Notes: generated from the sequence alone by a model not told the origin. A DNA stretch of 64,000 nucleotides from Coleofasciculus sp. FACHB-1120 (GCF_014698845.1 NZ_JACJTV010000021.1:28949-92948), one strand, 5' to 3'. Counted from the first letter of the stretch, positions 45,001 through 54,750 are shown. A program made the numbers and translations.

Positions 45001-45003
45001 TGA
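42001..45003 (+). CDS. uvrA: Excinuclease ABC subunit A
   Basis: The damage-recognition ATPase of nucleotide excision repair. Both ABC modules are present: Walker A GVSGSGKSSLAFD and GVSGSGKSTLINE, signatures LSGGEAQRIRLA and LSGGEAQRVKLA, and Walker B VLDEPSIGLHQRD and LIDEPTTGLS. The C-terminal zinc finger is CEACCGQG and CEVCKGDR. At 1000 residues it is about 50 longer than typical; the extra sequence is a charged, low-complexity stretch at about residues 263-305 (SKPKESDPLNNSDAEDTT) just before ELVFSENFACPEHG. The gene stands alone and converges on the cyclase gene. Confidence 0.97.
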   Translation: MSDRVNLSDALPTESSNGHHSTGVNQNSQNTIRIRGARQHNLKNIDLELPRDRLIVFTGVSGSGKSSLAFDTIFAEGQRRYVESLSAYARQFLGQLDKPDVDAIEGLSPAISIDQKSTSHNPRSTVGTVTEIYDYLRLLFGRAGEPHCPLCDRSIAPQTIDEMCDRILELPDGTRFQILAPVVRGKKGTHQKLLSSLVSEGFARVRVDGEVFQLSDSIELDKNYTHTIEIVVDRLIKKPGIQERLTDSLSTCLRHASGIAIIEVLNDTSKPKESDPLNNSDAEDTTKNESGQGTSPKADNSYQESSNELVFSENFACPEHGAVMDELSPRLFSFNSPYGACPQCHGLGSMRTFSPELLVPFPESPVYAAIAPWSEKDNSYYLSLLYNVGQAYGFEIQTPWNQLTAEQQHTIMYGADKSIWNESRNDFRRYAGVVAILQKQYDETSSDLIKQKMEQYLVEQPCEVCAGKRLKPEALAVRLGQYRMLDLTSVDIGESQERINNLKLSDRQFQIGDLVLREIKARLQFLLDVGLDYLTLDRPAMTLSGGEAQRIRLATQIGSGLTGVLYVLDEPSIGLHQRDNGRLLQTLIKLRDLGNTLIVVEHDEETIRAADHIVDIGPSAGVHGGKIVSQGDLETLLAAEDSLTGAYLSGRQVIETPAQRREGNGRSLILKNAYRNNLTNIDVEIPLGKLVCITGVSGSGKSTLINELLYPALQHHLTRKIPFPKHLEAIKGLNAIDKAIVIDQSPIGRTPRSNPATYTGIFDAIRDVFSHTIEAKARGYKPGQFSFNVKGGRCEACCGQGVNVIEMNFLPDVYVQCEVCKGDRYNRETLQVKYKNKSISDVLNMTVEEALEFFINIPKAATRLQTLLDVGLGYVRLGQTAPTLSGGEAQRVKLASELSRRATGKTLYLIDEPTTGLSFYDVHKLLDVLQRLVDKGNSILVIEHNLDVIRCADWVIDLGPEGGNKGGELIAVGTPEKVAENPRSYTGQYLKQVLQQHPPR

Positions 45004-45220
45004 CAACTTTTAATCGGTCAACTTAACTAGGCGCGACGCAATACCAGTCCAGATACAAGTCTAGAAATTGATAGATTTTTAAGGCTGGCTTTTCGCCAGA
45101 TGCCTGCCCGGAAAAAAGTGCATTTGCTCAATTAAGCAACGAAAGAAATGTAGTCAATACATTCCCGCACTCTAGAAGTGTGGGGCTAGATAAACGAAGC
45201 CTGCCTACCCAGACTTTAAG

Positions 45221-48200
45221 TTAAAATTCTCCTTTTTTTCTGCCGATGAGAAGATAAGTCGTCATCTCGCCTTTTCCCTTGACATGGATAAGACCTCGTT
45301 CCTCAAAAACATATTCATCTCGTAATAACTCATAGGTCGTATTGGTGACTTGAATTCGACCGGCAAGACCGTGAGATTCCATCCGAGAAGCTGTATTTAC
45401 CGTGTCGCCCCACAAATCATAGATAAACTTTTTGATACCAATGACGCCAGCAACCACGGGTCCCGTACTAATGCCGACTCGAATCTGAAAATTTTTCGCA
45501 TTTTTGAGGTTAAATAGCGCGATCGCACCTTGCATATCCAGCGCCATGTCAGCGATCGCCTGGGCATGATCGCTGCGGGGCATTGGCAGCCCGCCGACAA
45601 CCATATAAGCATCCCCAATCGTCTTTATTTTCTCCAAACCATGCAGTTCGGACAATCGATCGAAAGCAGAAAATATCTTGTTGAGCAATTCGACAAGTTC
45701 GGTGGGTGATGTATCCGCAGAAAGTTGGGTAAAGCCAACAATATCAGCAAACAAAACGGTAACTTCGGCAAAGCTATCGGCAATTATGCTTTCCTGAAGT
45801 TTCAATCGCTCGGCAATCGGGGCAGGTAAGATATTGAGCAGCAGCAATTCCGATTGTTCCTGTTGATAGCGCAGTGCTTCTTCTGCGACCTTGCGATTGG
45901 TAATATCCTGGACAGTGCCTTCGTAGTAAAGGATTCTCCCTTGAGAATTCTTTACCGTGCGTGCGGTTTCCAAAATCCAGATAGTGCTGCCGTCCTGGCG
46001 GTAAATTTGAGACTCAAACCGAGAGACAGAATCATACTTTTGCATGGCAGCAATAAATTCCGTCCGTCGGTTTGGATCAACATAAAGTTGCCGCTCAACG
46101 CTCGTTACATTGGCGATTAACTCCTCCGGGGAAGAGTAGCCATAAAGGCGTGCGAGGGCAGGATTCGCATTGATGAAGCGTCCATCCGGTGTTGTTTGAA
46201 AAATGCCTTCAACTGCGTTTTCAAAAATACTGCGATATCTTTCTTCGGCTTGCCGCAGTGCGCCTTCCACTTGCTTGCGCTCGGTAATGTCGCGGGAATT
46301 AACCACGATGCCTGCCACGAAGGGATCGGCTAGCAAATTGCTCCCCGTTGATTCTAGAAAACACCAGGAGCCATCTTTTCGGGGAAAACGATATTCGACG
46401 GAAAAAACACTCTGAGGGTTGTTAAGCGCCTCATGGAAAGCTTCTAAAACCCGGCGACGATCCTCTGGGTGAATCATGCCCAAGGTGTGTACCCCAGTCA
46501 ATTCCTCTGGTTGGTAGCCTAAAATACTCACAATCGAAGGACTTTGATAACGGGTAATGCCATCTGCGTCATAAATGGCGATCAGATCCGAACTGTTGAG
46601 AATCAGCGAGCGAAATTTCGCTTCACTATTCGCGAGGGCGGTTTCTGCTTGTTTGCGATCGCTCGCTTCCATTGCTAAAGCAGCCATATACGCTAAATAA
46701 GTCGCAAAATTCTGCTCTTCTAGCGCCCACTGCTTTGGCGTACCGATGTGTTCTAGACAAAGCACTCCCATCGTCCGTCCACCTACCCGAATCGGAACAT
46801 CCAACATCGAGGTAATGCCTAAAGGAGTTAGATAAGCAGCGGAAAACTCCTTCGTCCGAGGATCGGTATGGGCATCAGAAGCCGCGATCGTGCGTTCTTC
46901 TTCTAGGGCTTGGAAATAGCCCGGATAGTCAACTCGGTGCAGCTCCATGCCCCAGCTATGCCGCTCCTGAGTGACTTCATACAAGTCAACGCAGACCAAT
47001 GTTGGATTCGGTTGGAATGTGCCAGAAGCCGGTTCCTGACTCTCAACGATTTCTTGTCTCTCAACGATTTCTTGTTGATAAAGCCAGATACTCGCTCGTT
47101 CGACGCCCAGCGTGTTCGTGGCTGTCTTGGTAATCTCCTGCCAAGCCGCGCTCAAATCGCCCGTGTATAAAGCCTGACACGTCGCTAATTCCATCAACAC
47201 TAGCTGCTGCCTGCGGAGTCGAGTCTCGCTTTCTTGGAGGGTCGTTTCTATCTGCTTGCGCTGAATGACGGAACCTAGCTGAGCCGCAACGCCCGATACT
47301 AGCTCCACCAGCCGCCGATCTTCTTCCTGGCTGTCGAAGTTGAAGAAAAGCAGAACCGCCAGCACTTGTGACTGCCCTAGGGGTACGCCAGTGCTGTGCC
47401 CGTCCTGAATCGGCAGAGAGGACGGTTCCCAAAACGTTGTTGCAATAATCGGAATGGCGAAACTCGCTTTTAATCCGCTTTCTTGGGCAATTGCGGCACG
47501 CTCAAAAACGGCAGGTGGCACAGTTGAAACATCATCAATCCACTCTGGCTGCTGTGATGACCAAACTCGTCCCGGTAATCCCTTCCCGAAAGTAAAGGTA
47601 AGCTTCTGGCTACGGTGTCTGAATTTCTTCAAAGCGGGGGATACCTCATCCTTACCGCCATACCAACCCCGGCTGCATTCGAGAAAGTCACTTCCTAGGT
47701 GGGGAATCCAAGCTTCCCCAAAACTCCAACCGATTGTCTCGCACACCTTGCCCAGGGTGACTTGCAAGGCTGAGTGAAAATCTGAGGAATCCGCGATCGC
47801 TTGCGTCGTCGTCTGCAACAACCGAATTTCTTCTTGGGCTTGTTTGCGAACGACTTCGTCGCGCTTCGCTTCGCTAATATCCCGAACGACGCCACACACC
47901 ACCTCTTTGCCACCGTAGGAAATTGAGTTGGCACTCACTTCTACATCCACTAGCGTTCCATCTTTCCGCCGGTAGCGTCGTTCGCCTAAGTAGTGCTGTT
48001 TGTTGGCTAAAATTTGCTCGATGTTAAAGTCAATGCTGTCTCGGTTGTGGGGAATGAGATCGTCAAGGGTCAGTTGTAAAATTTCTTCATGGCTGTAACC
48101 CAGCAGGCGCTTGAAGGCAGTATTGGCTTCCAGAATTTGAGCAGATCGAGCATCAATCAGCACAATCCCTTCCGAAGCTTGCTCAACCACAGCGCGGTGA

Positions 48201-49276
48201 CGTTCTTCGCTTTCGATGCGATCGCGCCCAGATTTTTCCAACGCTTCTAGCATCCCATTAATCGTCAGTGCCAAGCTGGACAATTCATCCTTTCCGGGAG
48301 TCGATACCCGCAGCGAAAGATCGCTACTCGCGCCAATTTTCCGAACTCCCGCACTCAAAGCTGCCAACCGAGACAGCACCAATCGCTCTATCAGCAGCAG
48401 CGTCACTCCGCCAAATACCAGTCCTACCACCAACAGACACAAGATGAGATAGCCTAGGCGAATCTTTCCTTGCTTGTAGATTTCTCTAGGGACATCCACC
48501 CGCAACAGCAAAGCCGGTTTGCCATAAATGTCTTTAATCTGGGCGTATCCAGAAATCGTGTCTTCGCTGCGCGATCGCACCAGAATTGGGCGTTGTTCTG
48601 ACAAAGCAGAACGCACGGCTTGGAAATCGGCAGGCATTTGAGGATTGTTCATCCCGTACATCATCACGGGCAAACGATTAATCCTTGCCAACTTTTCAAT
48701 CGCCCGATCGTCTATATAGCGCCCAAAAATCAAAGTTCCTCGGATAGAACCTTTGCCAGTTGAAGGCAAAATCGGCTGCGAACTAATCAGCATTAGCCCT
48801 TCCGGAAGCAGAATGATTCCCGACAGGATGCGATTAGAATTGGGACGCTCTAAAAGCCGGTCGTTGAGAGCCAGGTGTTCTTTGAGAGCTGGTGGAATCG
48901 GTGTTTTTTTCTGGTTTTTCAGATCGAACCCAGTCCCAAAGACAATTTCACCGCTGTTATTGATAAACAGCACCAAGTTGATCCGCAAGGTGTTGAGCGA
49001 TCCTGGATTTAGATTCGACGCAATATAGGCTTGGTTTGGGTTGTTAATAAAGTTGTAGGTATCATCCCACGATGACCAATCGCGAAATCTAGAACTAAAG
49101 TCATCCTCAGTTTGGCTAAAAACATTCAGAACTGCCCTAACCAACTGACGGGTATTTTGTTCCTCAGCCTGCTTGAGGCTCCGCAACAAAACGATGGAAG
49201 AGGTAGCATATAGCACCCCTACCAGGCCGACGAGTGTCGCGCCAATGACCATTAGTGTCTTCGTTCGCAGTCTCAT
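45221..49276 (-). CDS. Multi-sensor CHASE4-HAMP-PAS-GAF adenylate cyclase
   Basis: A 1351-residue class III cyclase. Order: TM1 and CHASE4 (WDDTYNFI), TM2 and HAMP, PAS, two GAFs, two PAS domains, then cyclase (about 1165-1350). Metal aspartates are D1178 (FADIVGFT) and D1222 (GDAYM). K1218 (KIKTIGD) and D1287 (YDLWGDTVNTASRM) are the adenine-selecting residues, so ATP rather than GTP should be the substrate. Start 49276 begins MRLRTKTLMVIG, giving a clean CHASE4 signal helix, and overlaps the stop of a small upstream frame by ATGA; a TTG 17 codons upstream is the alternative. It has no linked receiver. Confidence 0.93.
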   Translation of the reverse strand: MRLRTKTLMVIGATLVGLVGVLYATSSIVLLRSLKQAEEQNTRQLVRAVLNVFSQTEDDFSSRFRDWSSWDDTYNFINNPNQAYIASNLNPGSLNTLRINLVLFINNSGEIVFGTGFDLKNQKKTPIPPALKEHLALNDRLLERPNSNRILSGIILLPEGLMLISSQPILPSTGKGSIRGTLIFGRYIDDRAIEKLARINRLPVMMYGMNNPQMPADFQAVRSALSEQRPILVRSRSEDTISGYAQIKDIYGKPALLLRVDVPREIYKQGKIRLGYLILCLLVVGLVFGGVTLLLIERLVLSRLAALSAGVRKIGASSDLSLRVSTPGKDELSSLALTINGMLEALEKSGRDRIESEERHRAVVEQASEGIVLIDARSAQILEANTAFKRLLGYSHEEILQLTLDDLIPHNRDSIDFNIEQILANKQHYLGERRYRRKDGTLVDVEVSANSISYGGKEVVCGVVRDISEAKRDEVVRKQAQEEIRLLQTTTQAIADSSDFHSALQVTLGKVCETIGWSFGEAWIPHLGSDFLECSRGWYGGKDEVSPALKKFRHRSQKLTFTFGKGLPGRVWSSQQPEWIDDVSTVPPAVFERAAIAQESGLKASFAIPIIATTFWEPSSLPIQDGHSTGVPLGQSQVLAVLLFFNFDSQEEDRRLVELVSGVAAQLGSVIQRKQIETTLQESETRLRRQQLVLMELATCQALYTGDLSAAWQEITKTATNTLGVERASIWLYQQEIVERQEIVESQEPASGTFQPNPTLVCVDLYEVTQERHSWGMELHRVDYPGYFQALEEERTIAASDAHTDPRTKEFSAAYLTPLGITSMLDVPIRVGGRTMGVLCLEHIGTPKQWALEEQNFATYLAYMAALAMEASDRKQAETALANSEAKFRSLILNSSDLIAIYDADGITRYQSPSIVSILGYQPEELTGVHTLGMIHPEDRRRVLEAFHEALNNPQSVFSVEYRFPRKDGSWCFLESTGSNLLADPFVAGIVVNSRDITERKQVEGALRQAEERYRSIFENAVEGIFQTTPDGRFINANPALARLYGYSSPEELIANVTSVERQLYVDPNRRTEFIAAMQKYDSVSRFESQIYRQDGSTIWILETARTVKNSQGRILYYEGTVQDITNRKVAEEALRYQQEQSELLLLNILPAPIAERLKLQESIIADSFAEVTVLFADIVGFTQLSADTSPTELVELLNKIFSAFDRLSELHGLEKIKTIGDAYMVVGGLPMPRSDHAQAIADMALDMQGAIALFNLKNAKNFQIRVGISTGPVVAGVIGIKKFIYDLWGDTVNTASRMESHGLAGRIQVTNTTYELLRDEYVFEERGLIHVKGKGEMTTYLLIGRKKGEF

Positions 49277-49572
49277 GCTTTCGTGCTGAGTCCGTCCTGT
49301 AAAGCCGGGTTGACCCGTCCGTGCCAAGTGTTGAGAGGGAAAAATGTTAAATTATCTTCTTCAATGTTCCTCGTAAACTCAGCATTCGACACGATTTCTG
49401 CCCAATATTGCTGCCAAAGTATATCCTCTAGATGTTTGACGAAAACCGGGATATTTCCATATTGAGTCAACAAGCTGTGTTGGAGAAGCACCCTGGATGG
49501 CAAGAACCCCGGAAACCCAACCAGAGGAAAGGCTGGAGTGAATGCCAACATCCTAGCCGCGTTCCGAATCAC
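49273..49572 (-). CDS. Possible small upstream gene, function unknown
   Basis: A 99-codon leftward frame (GTG at 49572, or an internal ATG at 49551 with AGG upstream) ends in TGA overlapping the cyclase ATG by four bases. Its composition is protein-like (VKHLEDILWQQYWAEIVSNAE) but no domain is recognised. The ATGA overlap is the main support; it could be a translated coupling partner or chance. Confidence 0.35.
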   Translation of the reverse strand: MIRNAARMLAFTPAFPLVGFPGFLPSRVLLQHSLLTQYGNIPVFVKHLEDILWQQYWAEIVSNAEFTRNIEEDNLTFFPLNTWHGRVNPALQDGLSTKA

Positions 49573-49777
49573 ATCCCCAACCTGTAATCAATAACAACGA
49601 GAAACTACTTGACGATCCGGACGCGATCGCTCACTCTAAGTTGTTAACTGTAGGACTGCGCCGAGAATCTTCTCTAGAGAGAATCGATGACAGCGAGAGC
49701 TAGATATCCCCATCGTCTAGTAATGGCTTGAAGGCATAAGTTCTAAACTAACAGGTGTGAGTGAGGAGTGAGTCTAA

Positions 49778-51031
49778 ATGCTAAGTTGGGAGCCGACTCC
49801 TGTAGGGATGCCTTCCTCTGGGCACCCCAATCTTTCCCAAATGCGGCGAGAAAATTTTACGGATGCGCTCAAGGAACGGGCTTGGGTGGAAATTGATTTA
49901 GCCGCTTTAGCTCATAATGTGCGGCAGCTGAGGCGTTTTCTCTCGCCAAAAACGGCACTGATGGCGGTGGTGAAGGCGGATGCTTATGGTCATGGTGCGA
50001 TTACGGTTGCCGAGGTTGCTTGTCAAGCCGGTGCAAGCTGGCTGGGTGTTGCCACGATTCCAGAGGGAATTCAACTGCGAGAAGCCGGGATTCAGGCACC
50101 GATTTTGATTTTAGGTGCCAGTAACACGACCGAGCAAGTGCAGGCGATCGCTCACTGGAATTTGCAGCCGACTCTCTGCACGCCTCAGCAAGCCTTTGTC
50201 TTTTCTGAGACACTGGGCACTTTAAATCGTTCTTTATCGGTTCATGTAAAATTAGATACTGGAATGTCTCGCTTAGGCACTCCTTGGCAGCAAGCAGCAG
50301 AGTTTGTCGCCTTGGTGCAGCGATTGCCCCATCTCAAAATTGCCAGTATCTACTCTCATCTGGCAACAGCTGATAGTCCAGACCCGACGGTGATGCGGCA
50401 GCAGCGAGACAGATTTGAGGAAGCGATCGCTCAGATCAAAACCCAGAGCAAAACCACTGGGATGACGCCTCCCCGTCTGCACCTGGCAAACTCAGCCGCC
50501 GCTTTAAGCGACCCAAGCTTACACTACGACATGGTGCGAGTAGGTTTAGCCACTTACGGTCTTTATCCCGCGCCCCATCTCAAACCTGCCATCGACCTCA
50601 AGCCCGTCATGCAAGTAAAAGCACGGGTAACTCAAGTAAAAAATATTTCGGCAGGTACGGGGGTCAGCTACGGGCATCAGTTCGTTGCTAGTCAGGATAT
50701 GCGCCTCGCAGCGATCGCCATTGGCTACGCCGACGGGGTTCCCCGCAACCTCTCCAACAAAATGCAAGTTTTGCTTCGAGGTCAGCCGGTGCCGCAAATT
50801 GGTGCGATTACAATGGATCAGATGATGCTGGATGTCAGTGCAATTCCCGATTTACAAACCGGCGAAGTCGTCACTCTGCTGGGGAAAGAAGGAAACGCCC
50901 AAATTTCTGCGGATGACTGGGCGGCGACTTTAGGCACGATTTCCTGGGAAATTCTCTGCGGCTTCAAGCATCGCCTCCCTCGCGTGGCAGTTAGTCAACC
51001 CCTAGAATCAGAACAGGCTACACCGTCTTGA
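49778..51031 (+). CDS. alr: Alanine racemase
   Basis: A PLP enzyme that converts L-alanine to D-alanine for peptidoglycan. The PLP lysine is K66 in AVVKADAYGHG, and the catalytic tyrosine is in TGVSYGHQF. Other family segments are WVEIDLAALAHNVRQL, KLDTGMSRLG, DMVRVGLATYGLYP and IGYADGVPR. The 417-residue length is about 25 longer than usual because of an extended N-terminus (MLSWEPTPVGMPSSG...), and a start nearer the RRENFTDALKERAW region is possible. A two-way terminator separates it from the convergent GNAT gene. Confidence 0.96.
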   Translation: MLSWEPTPVGMPSSGHPNLSQMRRENFTDALKERAWVEIDLAALAHNVRQLRRFLSPKTALMAVVKADAYGHGAITVAEVACQAGASWLGVATIPEGIQLREAGIQAPILILGASNTTEQVQAIAHWNLQPTLCTPQQAFVFSETLGTLNRSLSVHVKLDTGMSRLGTPWQQAAEFVALVQRLPHLKIASIYSHLATADSPDPTVMRQQRDRFEEAIAQIKTQSKTTGMTPPRLHLANSAAALSDPSLHYDMVRVGLATYGLYPAPHLKPAIDLKPVMQVKARVTQVKNISAGTGVSYGHQFVASQDMRLAAIAIGYADGVPRNLSNKMQVLLRGQPVPQIGAITMDQMMLDVSAIPDLQTGEVVTLLGKEGNAQISADDWAATLGTISWEILCGFKHRLPRVAVSQPLESEQATPS

Positions 51032-51099
51032 AGCAAGTTGATAACTCCCAAGCCTTTGCTTCTAGATGCCGTGCCCCGGCACTGCCCTACCCGTACTGA

Positions 51100-51150
51100 G
51101 AATAAAAATAGTGGCAGACGAAAACTCATTTTCTCTGCCAATTTTTATTC
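51100..51150. terminator. Bidirectional terminator between alr and GNAT
   Basis: GAATAAAAAT (51100-51109) with TGGCAGA (51112-51118) pairs with TCTGCCA (51134-51140) and ATTTTTATTC (51141-51150). A GC stem is flanked by A and T runs in both directions. Confidence 0.9.
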
Positions 51151-51695
51151 GTTAAACTGGTCAAGATATGGTCTTGCCATTCACCTTGAATAAATAAATA
51201 TTCTTTAGCATATCCTTCAGCAACAAATCCTAATTTTTTCAGTAAATTAGCACTTCGGTGATTGTGGGGTAGATAATTTGCCATCACCCGGTGCATATCT
51301 AATTGTGCAAAGACATCATCTATGGCAAAGTGTAATGCTTCCGTCATATACCCTTTACCTTGTTCAAATTCTGCTAAATTATAGCCCAGATAACAAAATT
51401 GGGCAGCACCCCGCATAAACCCGTGAAAACTAACATTGCCAATAATTTCTGAGGGGTTCGCGTTCTTGAAAATAAATAATTTCAAAGAGCGATCGCCTTC
51501 AAATTCTTTAATATTTTTCTCGACTTGCTCTTGCCAAAACTCATGTGTTAAAAAATCATTAGACCAGAAAGGTTGCCAGGGAGATAGATACACTTGGTTA
51601 TTACGGTAAAATTTGACAATCTCAGGCACATCTTCTTGAGTTACCATCCGTATTAACAATCTAGGCGTAGAAATCAGCTTGCGTTCCGAATTCAT
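51126..51695 (-). CDS. GNAT acetyltransferase (RimJ/RimL-like)
   Basis: A 189-residue GNAT of the RimJ/RimL (ribosomal-protein N-acetyltransferase) type. The acyl-CoA pyrophosphate loop is EFEQGKGYMTEAL, preceded by beta strands GNVSFHGFMR and AQFCYLGYNL, and followed by the typical HRVMANYLPHNHRSANLLKKLGF. The cognate target is unknown and may be a small molecule. Its stop lies inside the shared terminator, so its 3' end is short. Confidence 0.9.
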   Translation of the reverse strand: MNSERKLISTPRLLIRMVTQEDVPEIVKFYRNNQVYLSPWQPFWSNDFLTHEFWQEQVEKNIKEFEGDRSLKLFIFKNANPSEIIGNVSFHGFMRGAAQFCYLGYNLAEFEQGKGYMTEALHFAIDDVFAQLDMHRVMANYLPHNHRSANLLKKLGFVAEGYAKEYLFIQGEWQDHILTSLTNKNWQRK

Positions 51696-51749
51696 TCTAA
51701 TTTTCTTATAAAAAAAGATATATTAATTGGAAGTGAAAAACGATTGAAA

Positions 51750-52538
51750 ATGGATATTATTTCGGTTGAAGCTGCGTCGCAGTTATGGAACTACCTGATT
51801 GGTCAAGCGTATTTTAAGATTCTACAGAACCTTCTCTGGGCAGCGACAATTCTGCTGCTCACCCGATTAGCTGTAGGCTGGGTGGGGCGTCTTACCCGCA
51901 AAGCGCTGGGTCGGACAGAGCCAACTTTACGCAAGTTCTTGATTCAGGTAGCCGAGATTTTCACGCTGGTCGTCGGGATGGTCGCCGTTCTCAACAGATT
52001 GGGAATCGAGACGACTAGCGTTGTCGCGGTAGTGGGGGCGGCTGGTTTAGCAATCGGCTTAGCATTGCAGAATACCCTATCTCACTTTGCCGCCGGTGTG
52101 CTGCTGATTAGTTTGCGCCCGTTTGAGGTAGGCGATTTTATTGAAGGAGCGGGGGCTGCTGGGGTGGTGGATACCATCGGTATTTTCTCTACCACGCTGG
52201 TAACGCGAGACAACGTAGTGATTACAGTGCCGAATGGGCAATTATTTAGCGGAACGCTGAAAAATACCACCGTACTCGGCAAGCGACGAGTCGATTTAGA
52301 TATTGATATTGGCGATCGCCCGATCGAACCGACTATCACCCTGCTTTTGTCCCTGATTCAACCCCATCCCTTAGTTCTAGAAGACCCAAAAACCACCTGC
52401 CACGTTGCCTCTATCTCAGCAACCGGAACAATTTTATATCTGCGTCCTTGGTGTGCATCTGAAGCCTACGATCACGTCCGTTCCGAAGTGCAACAGCTGG
52501 TGAAAGAAGCACTGCGAGAGCCAGAATTGTCGCTGTAG
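51750..52538 (+). CDS. Small-conductance mechanosensitive channel (MscS-type)
   Basis: A 262-residue MscS-like channel that opens under membrane tension. It has an N-terminal helix, a second helix (YFKILQNLLWAATILLLTRLA), a third (FTLVVGMVAVLNRLGI), then the pore helix with the alternating Gly/Ala pattern VVAVVGAAGLAIGLALQNTLS. The cytoplasmic beta domain follows (PFEVGDFIEGAGAAGVVDTIGIF, VPNGQLFSG). The alpha/beta C-terminal domain is short but present. ATG 51750 is preferred; a TTG two codons upstream is close to a GGAAG site. Osmotic protection is the family role. Confidence 0.92.
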   Translation: MDIISVEAASQLWNYLIGQAYFKILQNLLWAATILLLTRLAVGWVGRLTRKALGRTEPTLRKFLIQVAEIFTLVVGMVAVLNRLGIETTSVVAVVGAAGLAIGLALQNTLSHFAAGVLLISLRPFEVGDFIEGAGAAGVVDTIGIFSTTLVTRDNVVITVPNGQLFSGTLKNTTVLGKRRVDLDIDIGDRPIEPTITLLLSLIQPHPLVLEDPKTTCHVASISATGTILYLRPWCASEAYDHVRSEVQQLVKEALREPELSL

Positions 52539-52567
52539 TCTTCCGCCTACTTCTGAAAGATGCAGGA

Positions 52568-54295
52568 TTATTCTCGATTGTTCATCTTCATTCTTTTCCC
52601 GTGAACTGGCAGTTCAATCCGAAACTCTGTTCCTTGTCCTGGTTCAGACAGACACTTCAGTACGCCGCCATGCTTCTCAACGATAATCTGGTAGCTAATC
52701 GACAATCCGATTCCCGTGCCTTTCCCTACAGGCTTCGTCGTAAAAAATGGATCGAATATCTTTGCCCTAATCTCTTCCGGTATGCCAGGGCCATTATCCG
52801 CAATGCGAATTACTACATGAGATCGGTCAGAAGAAAGACTGGTACTGATGCGAATCCAAGCACTGCTAGTTGGTAGAGACGCGATTAATCGTGTCTCTAG
52901 GTCAGTTGTTGTTTCACGAATGATTGACGGCTGACTATTGACCATTGACAACTCTAGAGCATCTACCGCATTACTCAAGATATTCATAAATACCTGGTTC
53001 AAGGGACCTGCGTAGCACTCAACGGGTTGAAGGACGCCGTACTCTTTAATCACTTCAATGCCGGGATTCTGGGCTGTGGGTTTGAGTCGATGCTGTAGGA
53101 TTAAAAGCGTGCTGTTAATCCCTTCGTGGATATCAACTCGTCTCATCTCGGCTTCATCCAATCGGGAGAAATTTCGCAACGAAAAAACAATTTGATGGAT
53201 ACGGTCAGTACCCACTTTCATAGAAGCCAGAGTTTTCGGTAAATCTTCTACTAAAAAGTTCACATCAATTGTTTCTGCTTTTTTTTGAATCTCGCCATCG
53301 GGATGGGGATATTGCTTTTTGTAGAGGTTTAGCAAATCGAGGAGATCCCGAACATAGGCACTAACATAGGGCAGGTTGCCGTGAATAAAGTTGACCGGGT
53401 TGTTAATTTCATGGGCGACACCAGCAACCAATTGACCCAAACTCGACATTTTTTCGCTCTGAATGAGTTGGGCTTGAGTATTTCGTAACGTCTTGAGGGT
53501 TTGTAGAAGTCGTTGATTACTGCGGCGGAGTGCTTGCTCTACTCGCCGACGCTTGCTGATAGTCCGTTCTAATTTATCCAGATTAATCCGTAACTCCATC
53601 TGGCTGACCACTTGACGCCCCAACGCCCGCAGTGCCTCCATTTGTTCGGGGGTGAGATTGCGTGGAATCCGGTCAATGGCGCAGAGGGTGCCGACAGCAT
53701 AGCCATCAGATGTTACCAAAGGGGTACCCGCATAAAACCGGATATTGGTGTCTGAGGTCACGAGCGGGTTGTTGGCAAACCGCCGATCTTCTAAGGCATT
53801 GGGCACGATCAACAACTCATCTGGTTGCAAAAGGGCATGGGCGCAGAATGCCACGTCTCTTGGCGTTTCCGTTGCTTCTACACCGATTTTTGATTTGAAC
53901 CATTGCCGATTACTATCGACGAGGCTGACTAAAGCAATGGGAGTGCCACAAATGTAGGCTGCCAGAGCTGTCAAATCGTCAAATGCCTCTTCAGGAGCAG
54001 TATCCAGAATCTTGTAGCGATTCAGCGCTTTGAGCCTATCTGCCTCATTGATGGGGATGGGTGGGCTGCTGCTAATTTCCTCTGCCGGTTTCGATGGGGT
54101 GAGGTTAATTTGATTCAATCCAGAATCGATTGAGGCGTCTTGTCGTAGGGGCTGACGACGTAACTGGCGACGTTTTTTTCTAAAAAGACGACTGTAAATG
54201 GTTTGAATAGCGTTCAAAAGAAGGTTCCATGCTGTTGTAAATAGCCGTTTCACTCTGGTATTCTGCACGCTTAAGTTGAGATCATCATAGGTCAT
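52568..54295 (-). CDS. GAF histidine kinase
   Basis: A 575-residue kinase with an N-terminal charged region, a GAF domain (about 90-230; [19 protein letters not shown] and [19 protein letters not shown]), then HisKA (H295 in [16 protein letters not shown]) and an HATPase ending in [16 protein letters not shown]. The kinase core closely resembles that of the LOV kinase at 27350, so the two are paralogues. The GAF lacks the usual bilin cysteine and more likely senses a small ligand or redox. No receiver is linked. Confidence 0.92.
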   Translation of the reverse strand: MTYDDLNLSVQNTRVKRLFTTAWNLLLNAIQTIYSRLFRKKRRQLRRQPLRQDASIDSGLNQINLTPSKPAEEISSSPPIPINEADRLKALNRYKILDTAPEEAFDDLTALAAYICGTPIALVSLVDSNRQWFKSKIGVEATETPRDVAFCAHALLQPDELLIVPNALEDRRFANNPLVTSDTNIRFYAGTPLVTSDGYAVGTLCAIDRIPRNLTPEQMEALRALGRQVVSQMELRINLDKLERTISKRRRVEQALRRSNQRLLQTLKTLRNTQAQLIQSEKMSSLGQLVAGVAHEINNPVNFIHGNLPYVSAYVRDLLDLLNLYKKQYPHPDGEIQKKAETIDVNFLVEDLPKTLASMKVGTDRIHQIVFSLRNFSRLDEAEMRRVDIHEGINSTLLILQHRLKPTAQNPGIEVIKEYGVLQPVECYAGPLNQVFMNILSNAVDALELSMVNSQPSIIRETTTDLETRLIASLPTSSAWIRISTSLSSDRSHVVIRIADNGPGIPEEIRAKIFDPFFTTKPVGKGTGIGLSISYQIIVEKHGGVLKCLSEPGQGTEFRIELPVHGKRMKMNNRE

Positions 54296-54363
54296 TCATA
54301 CCCTTTCTTTAATTGATTGCAGGTATATGAATGTAGGCACACGACCATGCACTCTTACCAAGT

Positions 54364-54390
54364 CACAAGTACAAAGCCACAAGTACAAAG
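54364..54390. repeat. CACAAGTACAAAG direct repeat
   Basis: CACAAGTACAAAG occurs at 54364-54376 and 54378-54390, separated by one base. It may be a tandem operator for the upstream region of the GAF kinase or a simple repeat. Confidence 0.6.
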
Positions 54391-54709
54391 TGAATTAGTA
54401 TCAACGTCACGAATGGTACTGTGTTACTTGAGGTTAACACCATTTTAGGTTGAGGATTTTGGATGGAAAAATGGAACTTACAATCGGATTGTAAAATTTA
54501 AATAAAGTATATATAAAACAACATCATCCAATTCCGATCCATTATTTTATTTCTTCCATCACTAATAAATTGCAACCAATTCCCTCGAAATCCGGATAAT
54601 TTGAGAGCGCTCAACACTCAAACGGTTGCTTTAATAAGAGAATTTTTCTAAGCAATCATTCTGTCTGTAGAATAATTTTTATTTGGGAAAAAGTATACAG
54701 GAAAACGAA

Positions 54710-54750
54710 GACTTCTAGTTGTACCAGCATTACTGGTACAACTAGAAGTC
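54710..54750 (-). terminator. Perfect 18-bp-stem terminator of the glycosyltransferase
   Basis: GACTTCTAGTTGTACCAG (54710-54727) and its exact complement (54733-54750) enclose a five-base loop. Read leftward, the hairpin follows the glycosyltransferase stop by 35 bases and is trailed by TTCGTTTT. It is the longest perfect stem in the window. Confidence 0.85.
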
